NCBI GenBank assembly: GCA_025355835.1
Contig: JANXYW010000090.1
Span: 1 to 5,526 of the forward strand
From: Chloroflexota bacterium
GTDB lineage: Bacteria; Chloroflexota; Dehalococcoidia; DSTF01; JACRBR01
Reading direction: 5' to 3'
Length of the DNA stretch: 5,526 bases
In this document: positions 4,525 through 5,526 of the stretch, in pieces
Position numbering within the stretch: the stretch's first letter is position 1
Layout of the letters: every line of letters begins with the position of its first letter
The notes under the pieces: model-generated
Databases searched by the model: none
Told to the model about the DNA's origin: nothing
Seen by the model: the letters and a program-made list of their open reading frames with translations, nothing else
Translations under genes and position numbers: made by a program

Positions 4525-5526
4525 CTAGTCCGGCGACGCTGCGCCCGAAGGCATCTCGACGCGCACGATCGTACCGGCGCGTGGCGCGCTCTCGATGCTG
4601 AACACCCCGCCCGCGGCACGCACGCGCTCGGGCATGTTGTGAAGGCCGTTGTGGTCCTCGGTCAGAAACGTAGCGGTGTCGAATCCAACGCCGTTGTCGC
4701 GCACTTCCAGCCGAACGGTATCGCCGACCATATCCAGCGCTATCCGAACGACGGTTGCGCGTGCGTGTTTCCGGGCGTTCGTCAGCGCCTCGAGCGCGAC
4801 ATGAAAGATCGCCAGCCCGCGCTCGTCGTCGAGCGCCGGGACGCCGGCCGCAATATCGATCGTCGTATCGACGAGCGAGTTGACTTTGAATTCCTGCGCC
4901 AGGCTCGCCAGCGACTCCTCGAGATCGCCTGCGAAGCGCGTGGGGCGCAACTCGAAGATGTAGCTGCGGATGTCGCGGATCGTGTCGTTCAGCTGCTCAA
5001 TCGCTTGGTCGATGCGCTTCTGCGCCTCCGCAGGATCGTGCGTGACATCGTCCGCTGCCGCCTCCAGGTTCAATCCGACAGCGTAGATCGATTGGATGAT
5101 GCCGTCGTGCAGATCCATGCCGATCCGCGCGCGCTCTCGCTCCGCCTCGGTTTCCAGGAGCAACCGGTCGCGCTCCTTCTGGAGCCGCTGCCGCTCGCTG
5201 ATGTCGCGGATGATCGCCATCGCAAACGCCGCGCCGCCAGAGCTCGTCGGACTGAGACTGATCTCGACGGGAAATTCGCTGCCGTCCTTGCGCCGCCCGA
5301 CCAGTTCCAGGCCGTTGCCCATCGCGCGCAGCGACGGTTTGCGCGCGTACGTCTCCAAGTGCGTGATATGCGCGTGGCGAAACCGCTCCGGCATCAGCAC
5401 ACTGACGGGCTGCCCGACAAGCTCCTCGCCGTCGTAGCCAAACATCCGCCGCGTCTCGCCATTCGTCAGCGCGATGCGTCCACGCGCGTCGACTTCCACA
5501 ATGCCATCGGGCGCCGATTCCACGAG
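4525..5526 (-). CDS. PAS-containing sensor histidine kinase, NarL/DesK-type (HisKA_3), 5' end beyond right edge
   Basis: This is the C-terminal 333 residues of a two-component sensor kinase that autophosphorylates on His and passes phosphate to a response regulator, usually of the LuxR/NarL class. Counting the first codon in view (5524-5526, Leu) as 1: a PAS domain spans about 1-110 (SAPDGIVEVDARGRI, FGYDGEELVG, RRKDGSEFPVEISLSP, IIRDISERQ). A charged coiled linker spans about 110-134 (QKERDRLLLETEAERERAR). The HisKA_3 box DLHDGIIQS has phosphoacceptor His140 (codon 5107-5109). The HATPase_c domain has N-box EALTNARKHA (Asn250), G1 DNGVG (277-281) and G2 GLHNM (294-298). Key residues are intact. 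The GTG at 5523 is probably internal, since the PAS domain begins at once and the frame stays open to the edge; more sensor domains or membrane helices may lie upstream. It ends with TAG, convergent with the dehydrogenase, so its response regulator is likely upstream, outside the window. Confidence 0.94.
   Translation of the reverse strand, partial: LVESAPDGIVEVDARGRIALTNGETRRMFGYDGEELVGQPVSVLMPERFRHAHITHLETYARKPSLRAMGNGLELVGRRKDGSEFPVEISLSPTSSGGAAFAMAIIRDISERQRLQKERDRLLLETEAERERARIGMDLHDGIIQSIYAVGLNLEAAADDVTHDPAEAQKRIDQAIEQLNDTIRDIRSYIFELRPTRFAGDLEESLASLAQEFKVNSLVDTTIDIAAGVPALDDERGLAIFHVALEALTNARKHARATVVRIALDMVGDTVRLEVRDNGVGFDTATFLTEDHNGLHNMPERVRAAGGVFSIESAPRAGTIVRVEMPSGAASPD

Noticed and set aside
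1..5526. CRISPR arrays, tRNA or rRNA genes, insertion sequences, prophage or defence-system genes
   Set aside because: No regularly spaced direct repeats, cloverleaf-like segments, transposase or integrase motifs, or nuclease/helicase defence modules were found by reading both strands.

Overview
This 5.5 kb, GC-rich window is bacterial, chromosomal in character and densely coded, with short gaps and typical Shine-Dalgarno-led starts (several of them GTG). No rRNA, tRNA, CRISPR array, insertion sequence or phage gene is visible. The gene content (stand-alone PAS protein, TauE/SafE permease, AidB-type acyl-CoA dehydrogenase, NarL-type histidine kinase, serine beta-lactamase-like hydrolase) and the base composition fit an environmental, high-GC, probably aerobic heterotroph. 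A Chloroflexota or actinobacterial-like lineage is my guess from general resemblance. No marker gene in the window settles it.

Layout. Positions 1-267 (minus) hold the first 89 codons of a serine beta-lactamase/penicillin-binding-protein-like hydrolase that runs off the left edge. Positions 268-428 are intergenic, with a long GC-rich stem-loop of the dispersed-palindrome (REP-like) kind and a possible promoter for the hydrolase. Positions 429-2479 (minus) look like a three-gene operon: a stand-alone PAS-domain protein, a metallo-beta-lactamase-fold hydrolase and a TauE/SafE-family membrane transporter. The first two genes overlap by a GTGA start/stop junction and the third follows after 27 nt. 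Positions 2480-2587 are a divergent control region with a 9-bp inverted repeat. Positions 2588-4375 (plus) encode a 595-residue acyl-CoA dehydrogenase of the AidB/ACDH-11 type. Positions 4376-4524 separate convergent genes and contain four short stem-loops in a row. Positions 4525-5526 (minus) carry the C-terminal part of a PAS-containing NarL/DesK-type sensor histidine kinase whose N-terminus lies beyond the right edge.

How the genes may work together. The tightest functional link is PAS-MBL, which looks translationally coupled. A small-ligand, redox or protein-interaction sensor may thus be made in step with a phosphodiesterase-like hydrolase, with an anion exporter downstream. The divergent acyl-CoA dehydrogenase shares the control region with this operon, so joint regulation is possible but unproven. 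The histidine kinase probably has its LuxR-type response regulator outside the window. I see no clearly unprecedented system. The items most worth a second look are the PAS-MBL-TauE operon, the inverted repeat in the divergent promoter region and the two structured intergenic regions.
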